A program made the translations under genes and the position numbers. A model generated the notes under the pieces. The model searched no databases. It saw nothing but the letters and a program-made list of their open reading frames with translations, and had not been told where the DNA came from. A stretch of DNA of 64,000 nt, taken from positions 1,705,691 through 1,769,690 of the forward strand of contig NZ_JABFAP010000001.1 of NCBI RefSeq assembly GCF_017168255.1, written 5' to 3'. Source of the stretch: Agrococcus sp. KRD186 (GTDB taxonomy: Bacteria > Actinomycetota > Actinomycetes > Actinomycetales > Microbacteriaceae). Positions 45,174 to 56,031 of the stretch are shown here, in pieces; the stretch's first letter is position 1, and every line of letters starts with the position of its first letter.

Positions 45174-46322
45174 TCAGCGGCGCTGCGCGGCGCGGGCCGC
45201 CTGCACGAGCATCGCCTCGAGCGCGAGCAGCGGCGGCACGTTCGCCTCGATGCGCTCGCGGGCGAGGCGGATGGCGTCGAGCACGTCGATCACGGCCGCG
45301 CGGGCGAGGTAGTCGGCGGCGGCCTGCACGGTCGGCTGCATCGCCTGGTTCACGAGTTCTCGGCCCACGCCCAGTTGCGTCATGAGGATGTCGCGGTAGA
45401 GCGAGAGCAGGTCGACGAGGATGCGGTCGACGCCATCGCGCATGCCCCGCTTGGCCCGTTGCTTCTGCGCCTCCTCGAGCTCCTTCAGCTGCTTGCGCAG
45501 CTGCGGTGGCACCGTGCCGCCGGGCTCGATGCCCAGCTGCCGCAGCGCCTGCGCGCGCTCGACCTCGTCGCGCTCGGCGGAGAGCGCGTCGGCGTCGGCG
45601 GTCGCGATCTCGACGTAGCGGGCAGCGGCCAGCACCGCCGACGCCGACGTCGACACACGCATGGCGATGTCGAGCGTCTCCGCTCGGCGGGCCCGCGCCT
45701 CCGGGCTCTGCGCCAGCCGGCGCGCCATCCCGATGTGGCTCTGCGCCTCGCGGGCCGCGCGCTCGGCGACGTCCCGCTCCACCCCGTCGCGCTCCACCAG
45801 CAGCCGTGCCACCTCATCGGGGTCGGGCACCTGCAGCGTGAGGGTGCGCACCCGCGAGCGGATGGTCGGCAGCAGGTCTGCCTCGCTCGGCGCGCAGAGG
45901 ATCCAGACCGTCTCGGGCGGCGGCTCCTCGAGCGCCTTCAGGAGTGCGTTCGAGGTGCGCTCGGCCATCCGGTCGGCGTCCTCCACCACCACCACGCGGT
46001 GGCGCGAGCTCGAGGGCGCGAGCGATGCCCGCTGCACGACGGCGCGGGCCTGCGCGATGGTGATGAGCACGCCCTCGGTCGAGAGCGTGACCAGATCGGG
46101 GTGCGTGCGCGCGGTGACGAGCGTCTCGATCTCGGGGTCGATGCCGCTCGGCGGCGAGAGCAGTGCGGCCGCGAACGCGTAGGCGAGATTCGAGCGGCCC
46201 GATCCGGGCGGCCCGGTCAGCAGCCAGGCATGGGTCGTCGAGCCGGGAGCATCGCTGGCCGCGCGCTGCAGCTGCGCGACCGCGTCGGTCTGCCCCACGA
46301 TCTCGCTCCAGCCGCCCGTCAT
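45174..46322 (-). CDS. holB: DNA polymerase III subunit delta'
   Basis: 382-aa clamp-loader subunit. It has the AAA+ layout with a P-loop variant GPPGSGRSNLAYAF, in which Arg replaces the usual Lys, VVEDADRMAERTSNALLKAL (degenerate Walker B), and EEPPPETVWILCAPSEADLL with sensor 1. Loss of ATP-binding residues is normal for delta'. No four-Cys zinc module is seen, as in other actinobacteria. It is encoded after tmk and topA, the usual order in this phylum. Confidence 0.93.
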   Translation of the reverse strand: MTGGWSEIVGQTDAVAQLQRAASDAPGSTTHAWLLTGPPGSGRSNLAYAFAAALLSPPSGIDPEIETLVTARTHPDLVTLSTEGVLITIAQARAVVQRASLAPSSSRHRVVVVEDADRMAERTSNALLKALEEPPPETVWILCAPSEADLLPTIRSRVRTLTLQVPDPDEVARLLVERDGVERDVAERAAREAQSHIGMARRLAQSPEARARRAETLDIAMRVSTSASAVLAAARYVEIATADADALSAERDEVERAQALRQLGIEPGGTVPPQLRKQLKELEEAQKQRAKRGMRDGVDRILVDLLSLYRDILMTQLGVGRELVNQAMQPTVQAAADYLARAAVIDVLDAIRLARERIEANVPPLLALEAMLVQAARAAQRR

Positions 46323-46358
46323 GCGCGCTCCCCCACCGTCAACCGTCCCGTGCAGCGC

Positions 46359-46991
46359 TCAGCGCTGCATGTCGAGCATCGCACGCACATGCGACACGAC
46401 GCTCGCGTGCACGCTCTCGGGTGCAGCGGATGCGTCGACGACGACGAAGCGGTTCGGCTCGGCCTCGGCGAGCGACAGGTAGGCATCGCGCACGCGCTGC
46501 GCGAAGTCGAGGCCCGTGTCCTCCAGCCGGTCGTAGGGCGCGTGCTCGCGGCCGGCCATCCGCTCACGGCCGACCGCCGGGTCGATATCGAGCAGGATCG
46601 TCAGGTGCGGCAGCAGCCCGTCGATCGCCCACAGCGACAGATCGCGCACCTGCTGCGGGTCGAGCTCGCGCCCGGCACCCTGGTAGGCGACCGAGGAGTC
46701 GAGGTAGCGATCCTGCACCACCACGTCGCCGCGCTCGATCGCAGGCCGCACGAGCGTCGCGACATGGTGCGCGCGATCGGCGGCGAACAGCAGCGCCTCC
46801 GCGCGCGGCGCGACGTGCCCCTCGGTGTGCTGCACGAGCCGGCGGATCTCGACGCCGAGCTCGGTGCCGCCTGGCTCGTGCGTGCGCACGACCGTGCGGC
46901 CGCGGTCCTCGAGCCACGCCTGCAGCAGGCCAGCCTGCGTCGACTTGCCGGAGCCGTCGCCGCCTTCGAGGGTGATGAAGGCGCCGGTCAT
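46359..46991 (-). CDS. tmk: Thymidylate kinase
   Basis: 210-aa dTMP kinase. P-loop FITLEGGDGSGKSTQAGLL, DR(Y) motif VVQDRYLDSSVAYQGAG, and the LID-type GREHAPYDRLE. Real start is the ATG at 46991 (MTGAFITLEGG); the longer frame runs into topA. Ribosome binding site weak. Supplies dTDP for DNA synthesis, fitting its neighbours topA and holB. Confidence 0.95.
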   Translation of the reverse strand: MTGAFITLEGGDGSGKSTQAGLLQAWLEDRGRTVVRTHEPGGTELGVEIRRLVQHTEGHVAPRAEALLFAADRAHHVATLVRPAIERGDVVVQDRYLDSSVAYQGAGRELDPQQVRDLSLWAIDGLLPHLTILLDIDPAVGRERMAGREHAPYDRLEDTGLDFAQRVRDAYLSLAEAEPNRFVVVDASAAPESVHASVVSHVRAMLDMQR

Positions 46992-47034
46992 GCGTTGCTG
47001 CTCATGCGTCGCTGCTGCTGGGATCGGTGCTCGC

Positions 47035-49785
<2,751 letters not shown>

Positions 49786-49928
49786 GCTCACGCTCACTGC
49801 TCTATAGAAAAAAGGGGTGTCGGCCCGACCGGGCCACGATTCGACACTGTACACACGGTGTCATTGCGCGCTCACAGCCGGGTGCACCGCGTTCGCTGGC
49901 GGCGGAGGGCCGCGCACGGGGTGCTGCG

Positions 49929-50261
49929 TCACGGTGGCGGCCCTGCACGGGCGGTGACGGATGCGGTGAGCGGCCCGACCGGGACGGTGGCCGTCACGCG
50001 CGCCTCCAGCCCGTCGATCCGGCAGTCGGCGAGCCTCGCGTGACTCGCGGTCGCCACCGCCTGCGCCAGCGCGCAGGGGCTGCCGTCGGCGAACCCGGCG
50101 AGCGCGTCCGCCGCGGCCAGCACCGCCGCATCGGCGGCCGCCGCCGCACGCGCCTGCGCGATCGCCGCGGTGCCAGCGCCCACGACCAGCATCGCCAGCA
50201 GCAGCGCCGCCGTCGCCACCGCGAGCGCGAGCGCCGCCCCCGCCCCGCGCTCGCCGCTCAC
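49929..50261 (-). CDS. TadE-like pilus assembly protein (Rv3654c-type)
   Basis: 110-aa protein beginning SGERGAGAALALAVATAALL, a single N-terminal transmembrane helix that follows a Gly-Glu-Arg-Gly motif typical of the actinobacterial TadE-like proteins encoded last in tad loci. Then AlaAsp-rich helix and a C-terminal strand region with two Cys. Start: GTG at 50261. Separated from the other tad genes by a palindromic repeat. Probable minor pilin. Confidence 0.78.
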   Translation of the reverse strand: MSGERGAGAALALAVATAALLLAMLVVGAGTAAIAQARAAAAADAAVLAAADALAGFADGSPCALAQAVATASHARLADCRIDGLEARVTATVPVGPLTASVTARAGPPP

Positions 50262-50283
50262 GTGCTCGTCGAGCAGCCCCGGA

Positions 50284-50356
50284 GGGGCGTATCGAGACGA
50301 CACTCGCTGCCGGTCTCGATACGCCCGACTCCGTCGAGCTACTCGACCACCGGAGT
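50284..50356. repeat. Palindromic intergenic repeat inside the tad locus
   Basis: Two hairpins in tandem. The first has perfect 14-bp arms, GGGCGTATCGAGAC (50285-50298) and GTCTCGATACGCCC (50313-50326). The second has ACTCCG/CGGAGT outer arms (50328-50333, 50351-50356) and an inner GTCGAG-CTA-CTCGAC. The wording CTCGATACGC...CTACTCGACCACCGG is, from memory, common between genes in Microbacteriaceae. Confidence 0.75.
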
Positions 50357-50359
50357 GTC

Positions 50360-50728
50360 TCACCGCCCGCCCCCGTGCGCGCAGCTCCGCGCCGTCAGCG
50401 TCAGCGCTCCCCCGAGCGCGTCGCGCGAGAGCACCGCGCACACGAGCTCGCCCTGCTGCTCGAGCCTCAGCGCCGCTCCGTCGGCGTACGCCGCCGGGTC
50501 ATCGTCGCGACCGGCGGCGCGGGCCGCCGCACCCGCCGACTGCTCGAGGCTCACCTGCGCGGCCGTCGCGGCGACCGCGCCGACCGCGATCGCGATCGCG
50601 AGCACCGCTGCGGGCAGCGCCGCGGCGAGCTCGGCGGTCACTGCCCCGAGCTCGCCGCGGAGCAGCCCGCGCAGGCGACGACCGGGCCGGGCCTGCCCCC
50701 TACGACCCGCAGCCACCTGCTCGAGCAT
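50360..50728 (-). CDS. TadE-family pilus assembly protein (Rv3655c-type)
   Basis: 122-aa protein with a basic N-terminus, then LGAVTAELAAALPAAVLAIA, a TadE-type Glu at the start of a single hydrophobic helix, and a periplasmic C-terminus with a Cys pair. Glu five residues into the hydrophobic stretch is the prepilin-like signature. The ATG at 50728 is 3 nt after the stop of the pilin gene, so coupled. The initial 25 residues are unusual and a later GTG start is possible. Confidence 0.8.
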   Translation of the reverse strand: MLEQVAAGRRGQARPGRRLRGLLRGELGAVTAELAAALPAAVLAIAIAVGAVAATAAQVSLEQSAGAAARAAGRDDDPAAYADGAALRLEQQGELVCAVLSRDALGGALTLTARSCAHGGGR

Positions 50729-50731
50729 CGG

Positions 50732-50905
50732 TCACTGCACCGTCAGTGCGCGCTGCACCATGTCGGTGAGCATGCCGCGCACCTCATCCGAGCGCAGGAT
50801 CACCACCAGCAGCCCGGCGAACCCCACCGCCGCCATCGTCGCGATGACGTACTCGGCGGTCGCCGCGCCGTCCTCTTCCTGCACCAGTCTCTCGAGCATC
50901 CTCAT
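50732..50905 (-). CDS. Flp-pilin-like protein (DUF4244 type)
   Basis: 57-aa small pilin candidate. EEDGAATAEYVIATMAAVGF shows the type IVb prepilin cleavage pattern: Gly, then Glu at position +5 followed by Tyr, at the head of a hydrophobic helix. The ATG at 50905 has GAGGAGG at good spacing; the longer frame to 50998 is rejected. It would be the main pilus subunit, and the preceding 231-bp gap has a long inverted repeat that may raise its mRNA level. Confidence 0.85.
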   Translation of the reverse strand: MRMLERLVQEEDGAATAEYVIATMAAVGFAGLLVVILRSDEVRGMLTDMVQRALTVQ

Positions 50906-51051
50906 GCTCGCCTCCTCTCCATTGGGAGCCCCAAGGGTGCGACATGCGAGTGCACCCGCGTGCGGCTGCGAGCCCCGCCTGTGGATGACTGCGGTCATCC
51001 CGCCACGGATCCGCGGCGGCGAGCCATGGGCGCTACGGCCACGCCTTGCAC

Positions 51052-51110
51052 AGGAATGCCGACTTGCTGCACGAGTGATGCGTCACTCCTGCGCAGGACC
51101 GTCATTCCCT
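51052..51110. repeat. Long imperfect inverted repeat upstream of the pilin gene
   Basis: Arms of about 28 bp pair imperfectly around TGCG; the core GAGTGA-TGCG-TCACTC (51073-51088) is perfect, and GGAATG/CATTCC close the base. It lies in the 231-bp gap between the TadB/C-like gene and the pilin gene. Possible mRNA processing or attenuation point. Confidence 0.5.
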
Positions 51111-51136
51111 GCGCGGTGCCGCGGGCGGGGCGGCGG

Positions 51137-51979
51137 CTACGCGAGCGGCGTGAGCGCACCCGAGAGCATCGAGACCACGAGCGGCACGATTACCAGCAGC
51201 GAGAAGGCGGGCAGCACGCAGGCGCCCAGCGGCAGCGCCAGCTGCACGGCGGCCCGCTGCGCGCGCGCCTCGCCGTCGAGCCGCGCCCGGGTGCGCGCAG
51301 CCGACGCCTCCGCGAGCAGCAGGCCGCGCACAGGCACGCCCGCCCGGCGCGCCAAATCGAGTGCGGCATCGACATCCTCCCAGCCGCTCGCGAGCACGCC
51401 GGCATCCGCGAGCGCAGCGGCTGCGAGCTCCCGCGCACGATCGGCCGCCCCGCCGCCCGCGAGCGCCACCGCGACCAGGTCGAGCGCGAGCCCGGGCGCC
51501 GGGTCGCCGCGCGCTGCTCTGCGCACGATCGCCCGCGACCATGCCCAGGCCGCGACCAGCAGCACCGCACCCGCGAGCACCGACCCTGTGCCGATGCCGC
51601 CACCGAGCGCAGCACCGAGCACATCGAGCCCGAGCGCCAGCCCGAAGCCGAGGCCGACGATCGGCAGCAGCATGACGAGCTTCGCAGTCGCCCGCGGACC
51701 GGCGAGCGCCGACTCCAGCGCGCGTCGCTGCGCCGCCTGCTCCCGCAGCAGCCCGGCCAGCCGTTCGAGCGTGGGCGCCATCGGCGCGCCCGTCTGCTGC
51801 GCGACCGCGAGCACTGCGGTGATCAGCCCGCCGCCCGCCTGCCCGCCGCCGACCTGCGCGGCGACCGCAGCCGCATCCGTGCCCAGCACCGCCCACGCCC
51901 GCTCGATCGGCAGCCCGCCGGCCACGAGCGCCGCCACGCGGTGCACGGTGGCCGCGGCCTCGTTTGCCTCGCGCTTCAC
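51137..51979 (-). CDS. Tad secretion F-domain membrane protein, apparent TadB-TadC fusion
   Basis: 280-aa membrane platform protein of the pilus machine. The first half has VHRVAALVAGGLPIERAWAV and QQTGAPMAPTLERLAGLLRE then a hydrophobic pair (TadB-like). The second repeats the pattern with DLARRAGVPVRGLLLAEA and AVQLALPLGACVLPAFSLLV (TadC-like). The GTG at 51979 overlaps the ATPase stop (GTGA). Mycobacterial loci have two separate genes here, so this is a compact form. Confidence 0.82.
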   Translation of the reverse strand: MKREANEAAATVHRVAALVAGGLPIERAWAVLGTDAAAVAAQVGGGQAGGGLITAVLAVAQQTGAPMAPTLERLAGLLREQAAQRRALESALAGPRATAKLVMLLPIVGLGFGLALGLDVLGAALGGGIGTGSVLAGAVLLVAAWAWSRAIVRRAARGDPAPGLALDLVAVALAGGGAADRARELAAAALADAGVLASGWEDVDAALDLARRAGVPVRGLLLAEASAARTRARLDGEARAQRAAVQLALPLGACVLPAFSLLVIVPLVVSMLSGALTPLA

Positions 51980-53049
51980 GTCGGCCGCACCACCAGCCGC
52001 TCGCCGTCGAGCGCCAGCTCGCCGATGGCCGCCACCCGCCGCACCGGGCCCGGCGGGTGGTCGGCATCCGCTTCGGCAATCGGCGTTCCCTCGCCGTCGG
52101 ATCGCTCGACGTGCAGCACCGCGTCGATCGCGCTGACCGCCTGGCGCGCGAGTGCCGTCGGCGTCAGCCCTGCGAGCGCGCCGAGCGCCTCGAGTCTGGC
52201 CGGCACGTCGTCGAGCGAGTTCGCGTGCAGCGTGCCGGCGCCCCCGTCGTGGCCCGTGTTGAGCGCCGACAGCAGCTCGCGCACCTCCGCACCGCGGCAC
52301 TCCCCCAGCACCAGCCGGTCGGGCCGCATGCGCAGCGCCTCGCGCACGAGCTGCTCGAGCCCGATCGCGCCGGCGCCCTCGGCGTTCGCCTGCCGCGCCT
52401 CGAGCGATACGACATGGGGGTGCCGGATGCGCAGCTCGGCGACATCCTCGATCGTCACGATGCGCTCGGTGCTGGCGGCGCCGGAGAGCATCGCGCCCAG
52501 CAGCGTCGTCTTGCCCGAACCGCCGGCACCGGTCACGAGCACGTTCGCGCGCCGATCGACCAGCGCCCGCACCCGCTCGAGCGGCACGAGCGCGAAGGCA
52601 CCGCTCGCCTCGAGCTCTGTGAGCGACAGCGCCGCCACCCGCGGCAGCCGGATCGACAGCTGCGCGCCCGCCACGGCGACCGGCGGCAGCACCGCGTGCA
52701 CCCGGATGCCGTCGTGCAGCCGCACGTCGACGCACGGCGTCGCCTCGTCCACGTGCCTGCCGCCGGCGGCCACCAGCGCGATGGCGAGCGAGCGCGCCCG
52801 CGCCGCGTCGAGCAGCAGCGGCGCGCGCTCGGCACCCGCACCCCGGTCGACCCAGACCTGCCCGGCCGTCACGAACACATCCGTCACCGCGGCCTCCGCG
52901 ACCAGCGGGGCCAGCTCGCCGAACTCGCGCAGCGAGCCGCCGCCCGAGCCGGTCCTGGCGGGCGAAGCGGTGGGCACGGCCGGCCGCGCGCCGGCGACGA
53001 ACGGGATGCCCGTCCCCCGCCCGAACGCGGGCCCGGCTCGTGCAGTCAT
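51976..53049 (-). CDS. tadA: Tad pilus secretion ATPase (CpaF/TadA)
   Basis: 357-aa hexameric ATPase powering pilus export. Walker A VTGAGGSGKTTLLGA, Asp box IVTIEDVAELRI, Walker B RPDRLVLGECRGAEV, His box GGAGTLHANSLDDV. A shorter N-terminal domain than CpaF. The ATG at 53049 is 7 nt from TACCGT (53062-53057), so leaderless. First gene of the tad set; no CpaE/Ssd gene lies upstream. Confidence 0.93.
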   Translation of the reverse strand: MTARAGPAFGRGTGIPFVAGARPAVPTASPARTGSGGGSLREFGELAPLVAEAAVTDVFVTAGQVWVDRGAGAERAPLLLDAARARSLAIALVAAGGRHVDEATPCVDVRLHDGIRVHAVLPPVAVAGAQLSIRLPRVAALSLTELEASGAFALVPLERVRALVDRRANVLVTGAGGSGKTTLLGAMLSGAASTERIVTIEDVAELRIRHPHVVSLEARQANAEGAGAIGLEQLVREALRMRPDRLVLGECRGAEVRELLSALNTGHDGGAGTLHANSLDDVPARLEALGALAGLTPTALARQAVSAIDAVLHVERSDGEGTPIAEADADHPPGPVRRVAAIGELALDGERLVVRPT

Positions 53050-53378
53050 GGCTCGCACGGTAGGGCCGCACCGCACCCGCCCGCGGCCGGGACGCATCCG
53101 TCTGTGGAGAACCGCGGGCGACCCGGTGCAGCGAAGCACGAGCGCAGGCCGGTCGGGGGCGCGCCAGGCGGGTGAGAGAAGGCGGCGCCCACCTTGGGGG
53201 AAGGGGGCGCCGCCGCAGGAAGGCGAATGGGGGATCCGCCGTGCACCTGCTCACGTCGGCCAGGCCGACGCAGACCATGGTAGGCGGGAAGCGCTCAGCC
53301 GGTGAGCGCAACACGACGCAATCTGACAGCGGCGCGCGAGTAGGCTCGCCCCGACAGTGCCGTCTGTGAGGAGAACCA
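53050..53378. promoter_or_regulatory. 329-bp divergent region between tadA and acs
   Basis: Holds the tadA -10 (53062-53057), a perfect 10-bp hairpin GGCGGCGCCC/GGGCGCCGCC (53181-53190, 53205-53214), a perfect dyad CGTCGGCC-A-GGCCGACG (53254-53270), and a -10 candidate TAGGCT (53341-53346) for acs. No small gene was convincing. The dyad looks like an operator for acs. Confidence 0.45.
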
Positions 53379-55325
53379 GTGTCTGACCGCATCGATCACC
53401 TGCTGAACGAGACCCGCCGCTTCGCGCCGCCGGAGGCGCTGGCAGGCGATTCCGCGACGTCCGCCGCGCTCTACGAGCAGGCGAGCGAGGATCGCCTGGG
53501 CTTCTGGGCCGAGCAGGCGAGGCAGCTGCAGTGGGAGAAGCCCTTCACCGAGGTGCTCGACTGGCAGCCGCCGCACGCGAAGTGGTTCCACGACGGCACG
53601 CTCAACGTGGCCGTCAACTGCCTCGACCGGCACGTCGAGGCAGGCAACGGCGACCGCGTCGCCTTCCACTGGGAGGGCGAGCCGGGCGACCGGCGCACCC
53701 TCACGTACGCCGACATGACCGCCGAGGTCAAGCGGCTCGCCAACGTGCTCGAGGAGCTCGGCGTCAAGGCCGGCGACCGCGTCGCCATCTACCTGCCGAT
53801 GCTGCCGGAGGCGGTCGCCGCGATGCTCGCCTGCGCCCGCATCGGCGCCGTGCACACGGCCGTGTTCGGCGGCTTCAGCCCCTCGAACCTGCGCGGCCGC
53901 ATCGACGACGCCGGCGCGACGCTCGTCATCACCACCGACGGCGCCTGGCGCAAGGGCAAGGTCTTCGCACTGAAGCCGACCGTCGACGAGGCGCTGCGCG
54001 AGCCGGGCCACGGCGTGCGCAACGTGCTGGTCGTCAAGCGCGGCGAGAACGAGATCGACTGGGTGGACGGCCGCGACGTCTGGTACCACGAGGCGATGGC
54101 GGATGCGCCCGCCGAGCACGTGGCACAGGCCTTCCCCGCCGAGCACGCGCTGTTCATCCTCTACACCTCCGGCACGACGGGCAATCCGAAGGGCATCCTG
54201 CACACGAGCGCCGGCTACCTGACCCAGACCTCGTTCACGCATCGCCACGTGTTCGACCTGAAGCCCGCGTCGGATGTCTTCTGGTGCACCGCCGACATCG
54301 GCTGGGTCACCGGTCACAGCTACACCGTCTACGGGCCGATGGCCAACGGCACGACGCAGGTGATGCACGAGGGCACCTTCGACACCCCCACGCCCGAGCG
54401 CCCGTGGCAGATGATCGAGCGCTACGGCGTGACGATCTTCTACACCGCCCCCACGGCCATCCGCACCTTCATGAAGCTCGGCCGCCAGCACACGCAGACG
54501 AGCGACCTCTCGAGCCTGCGCGTGCTCGGCTCGGTGGGCGAGCCCATCAACCCCGAGGCCTGGATCTGGTACCGCGACGTCATCGGCGGCGGCCACACCC
54601 CGGTGGTCGACACGTGGTGGCAGACCGAGACCGGCGCGATCATGATCTCGGCGCTCGCCTCGGTGACGACGCTCAAGCCCGGCAGCGCGCAGGTGCCGAT
54701 CCCGGGCATCGAAGCGGATGTGTACGACGAGTCGGGCACGCCGGTCGCGAACGGCGATGGCGGGCTGCTCGTCATCCCCGAGCCGTGGCCGTCGATGCTG
54801 CGCACCATCTGGGGCGACGACGACCGCTACCGCCAGACTTACTGGGAGAAGTTCGGCGACACCTACTTCGCCGGCGACGGCGCCCGCAAGGACGAGGACG
54901 GCGAGATCTGGATGCTCGGCCGCGTCGACGACGTCATGAACGTCTCCGGCCACCGGCTCTCGACCGCCGAGATAGAGTCGTCGCTCGTCGCGCACGAGGG
55001 GGTCGCCGAGTCGGCGGTGGTGGGGGCGACGGATGCGACCACGGGCCAGGCGGTCGTCGCCTTCGTGATCCTGAAGGAGTCGGCGTCGAACGAGCACTCG
55101 GTCGAGGAGGCCGAGCAGATCCTGCGGCAGCACGTGGCGAAGGACATCGGCGCGATCGCTCGCCCGCGGCAGGTGTTCATCGTGCCGGATCTGCCCAAGA
55201 CCCGCTCGGGCAAGATCATGCGGCGGCTGCTGCGTGATCTCGCCGAGGGCCGCGCGCTCGGCGACACCACGACGCTCGCCGACCAGAGCGTGGTCGACGC
55301 GATCAAGGAGCAGTTCCGCGCGTAG
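53379..55325 (+). CDS. acs: Acetyl-CoA synthetase
   Basis: 648-aa AMP-forming ligase making acetyl-CoA from acetate. Core motifs: ILYTSGTTGNPKGILHT (P-loop), VDTWWQTETGAIMIS, YFAGDGARKDEDGEIWMLGR, and the acetylation Lys in KTRSGKIMRRLLR. Full length. The GTG at 53379 has GAGGAG upstream. Feeds the TCA cycle from acetate. Acs lysine acetylation by a GNAT is possible, as in other bacteria. Confidence 0.97.
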   Translation: MSDRIDHLLNETRRFAPPEALAGDSATSAALYEQASEDRLGFWAEQARQLQWEKPFTEVLDWQPPHAKWFHDGTLNVAVNCLDRHVEAGNGDRVAFHWEGEPGDRRTLTYADMTAEVKRLANVLEELGVKAGDRVAIYLPMLPEAVAAMLACARIGAVHTAVFGGFSPSNLRGRIDDAGATLVITTDGAWRKGKVFALKPTVDEALREPGHGVRNVLVVKRGENEIDWVDGRDVWYHEAMADAPAEHVAQAFPAEHALFILYTSGTTGNPKGILHTSAGYLTQTSFTHRHVFDLKPASDVFWCTADIGWVTGHSYTVYGPMANGTTQVMHEGTFDTPTPERPWQMIERYGVTIFYTAPTAIRTFMKLGRQHTQTSDLSSLRVLGSVGEPINPEAWIWYRDVIGGGHTPVVDTWWQTETGAIMISALASVTTLKPGSAQVPIPGIEADVYDESGTPVANGDGGLLVIPEPWPSMLRTIWGDDDRYRQTYWEKFGDTYFAGDGARKDEDGEIWMLGRVDDVMNVSGHRLSTAEIESSLVAHEGVAESAVVGATDATTGQAVVAFVILKESASNEHSVEEAEQILRQHVAKDIGAIARPRQVFIVPDLPKTRSGKIMRRLLRDLAEGRALGDTTTLADQSVVDAIKEQFRA

Positions 55326-55337
55326 GGCATGTGCGTG

Positions 55338-55368
55338 GGCGCTCCGCGGAGCGCCTACGCGTAGGCGA
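55338..55368. terminator. Nested hairpins between acs and the RidA gene
   Basis: GGCGCTCC-GC-GGAGCGCC (55338-55355), and overlapping CGCCTACG-CGTAGGCG (55353-55368). Between convergent genes; the second covers the RidA stop codon. Probably a bidirectional terminator. Confidence 0.6.
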
Positions 55369-55813
55369 CGATGAGCTCCACCTCGACGGGCGCGCCGAGC
55401 GGCAGCTCGAAGACGCCGACGGCGCTGCGCGCGTGCTTGCCAGCGTCGCCGAAGATCTCGCCCAGCACGTCGCTCGCGCCGTTGACGACGCCCGGCTGGC
55501 CCGTGAAGCCCTCGGCCGAGGCGACGAATCCGACCACCTTGACGATGCGGGTGACGCGGTCGAGCGAGCCGATCTCGGCCTCGATCGCGGCGAGCGCGTT
55601 GAGTGCGCACTGGCGCGCATCGGCCTTGGCATCCTCAGCCGAGACCTCGCCACCGACCTTGCCGGTGCGGGGCATCGCACCATCGACCATCGGCAGCTGG
55701 CCGGAGGTGTAGACGAACCCGTTCGCCGAGACCGCAGGCACGTAGGAGGCCACCGGCGGCACCACCGTCGGCAGCGTGATGCCGAGCTCGCTCAGCCGCT
55801 CGGCGACGCTCAT
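55355..55813 (-). CDS. RidA/YjgF-family protein
   Basis: 152-aa RidA-like protein (enamine/imine deaminase family). Motifs: GFVYTSGQLPMVDGAMPRTG, DARQCALNALAAIEAEIGSL and VFELPLGAPVEVELIVAY. The catalytic Arg of true RidA (PxSR near position 105) is not clear here, so it may belong to a divergent subgroup of about 150 aa. The ATG at 55813 overlaps the stop of the 57-aa gene upstream. Confidence 0.9.
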   Translation of the reverse strand: MSVAERLSELGITLPTVVPPVASYVPAVSANGFVYTSGQLPMVDGAMPRTGKVGGEVSAEDAKADARQCALNALAAIEAEIGSLDRVTRIVKVVGFVASAEGFTGQPGVVNGASDVLGEIFGDAGKHARSAVGVFELPLGAPVEVELIVAYA

Positions 55814-55983
55814 GCCGGCTCCTCCGACTCGACCGGGCGCTTCAGGAACGCGACCATGCCGCCCTCTGGGCCGTTCGCGACGTGCACGAGCTCCCAGCCA
55901 TCGGTGCCCCAGGTGTTCAGGATCGCCGTCTCCCGGTGGATCAGGAGCGGTGTCGTCACGTACTCCCACGTCGTTCTTGCCAT
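55810..55983 (-). CDS. Small DUF4177-like protein encoded before RidA
   Basis: 57-aa protein found by hand translation: starts MARTTWEYVTTPLLIHRETA, middle LNTWGTDGWELVHVANGPEG, end FLKRPVESEEPA. The WEY...GWELV pattern is like DUF4177 proteins that often lie before RidA in actinobacteria. The ATGA overlap with the RidA gene argues for a real, coupled gene. Function unknown. Confidence 0.82.
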   Translation of the reverse strand: MARTTWEYVTTPLLIHRETAILNTWGTDGWELVHVANGPEGGMVAFLKRPVESEEPA

Positions 55984-56031
55984 CGTCTGTCGTCCCCGCC
56001 CTCATAGGTTGTTCCCGTACCCTGGCATGCT

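Noticed and set aside
45174-46322. holB as a broken gene because of the Arg in its P-loop
   Set aside because: Delta' subunits generally do not bind ATP; the change is normal.
49801-49816. A-run before topA as a poly-T terminator on the minus strand
   Set aside because: No stable stem directly upstream on the minus strand; it lies in the topA leader, where a promoter is more likely.
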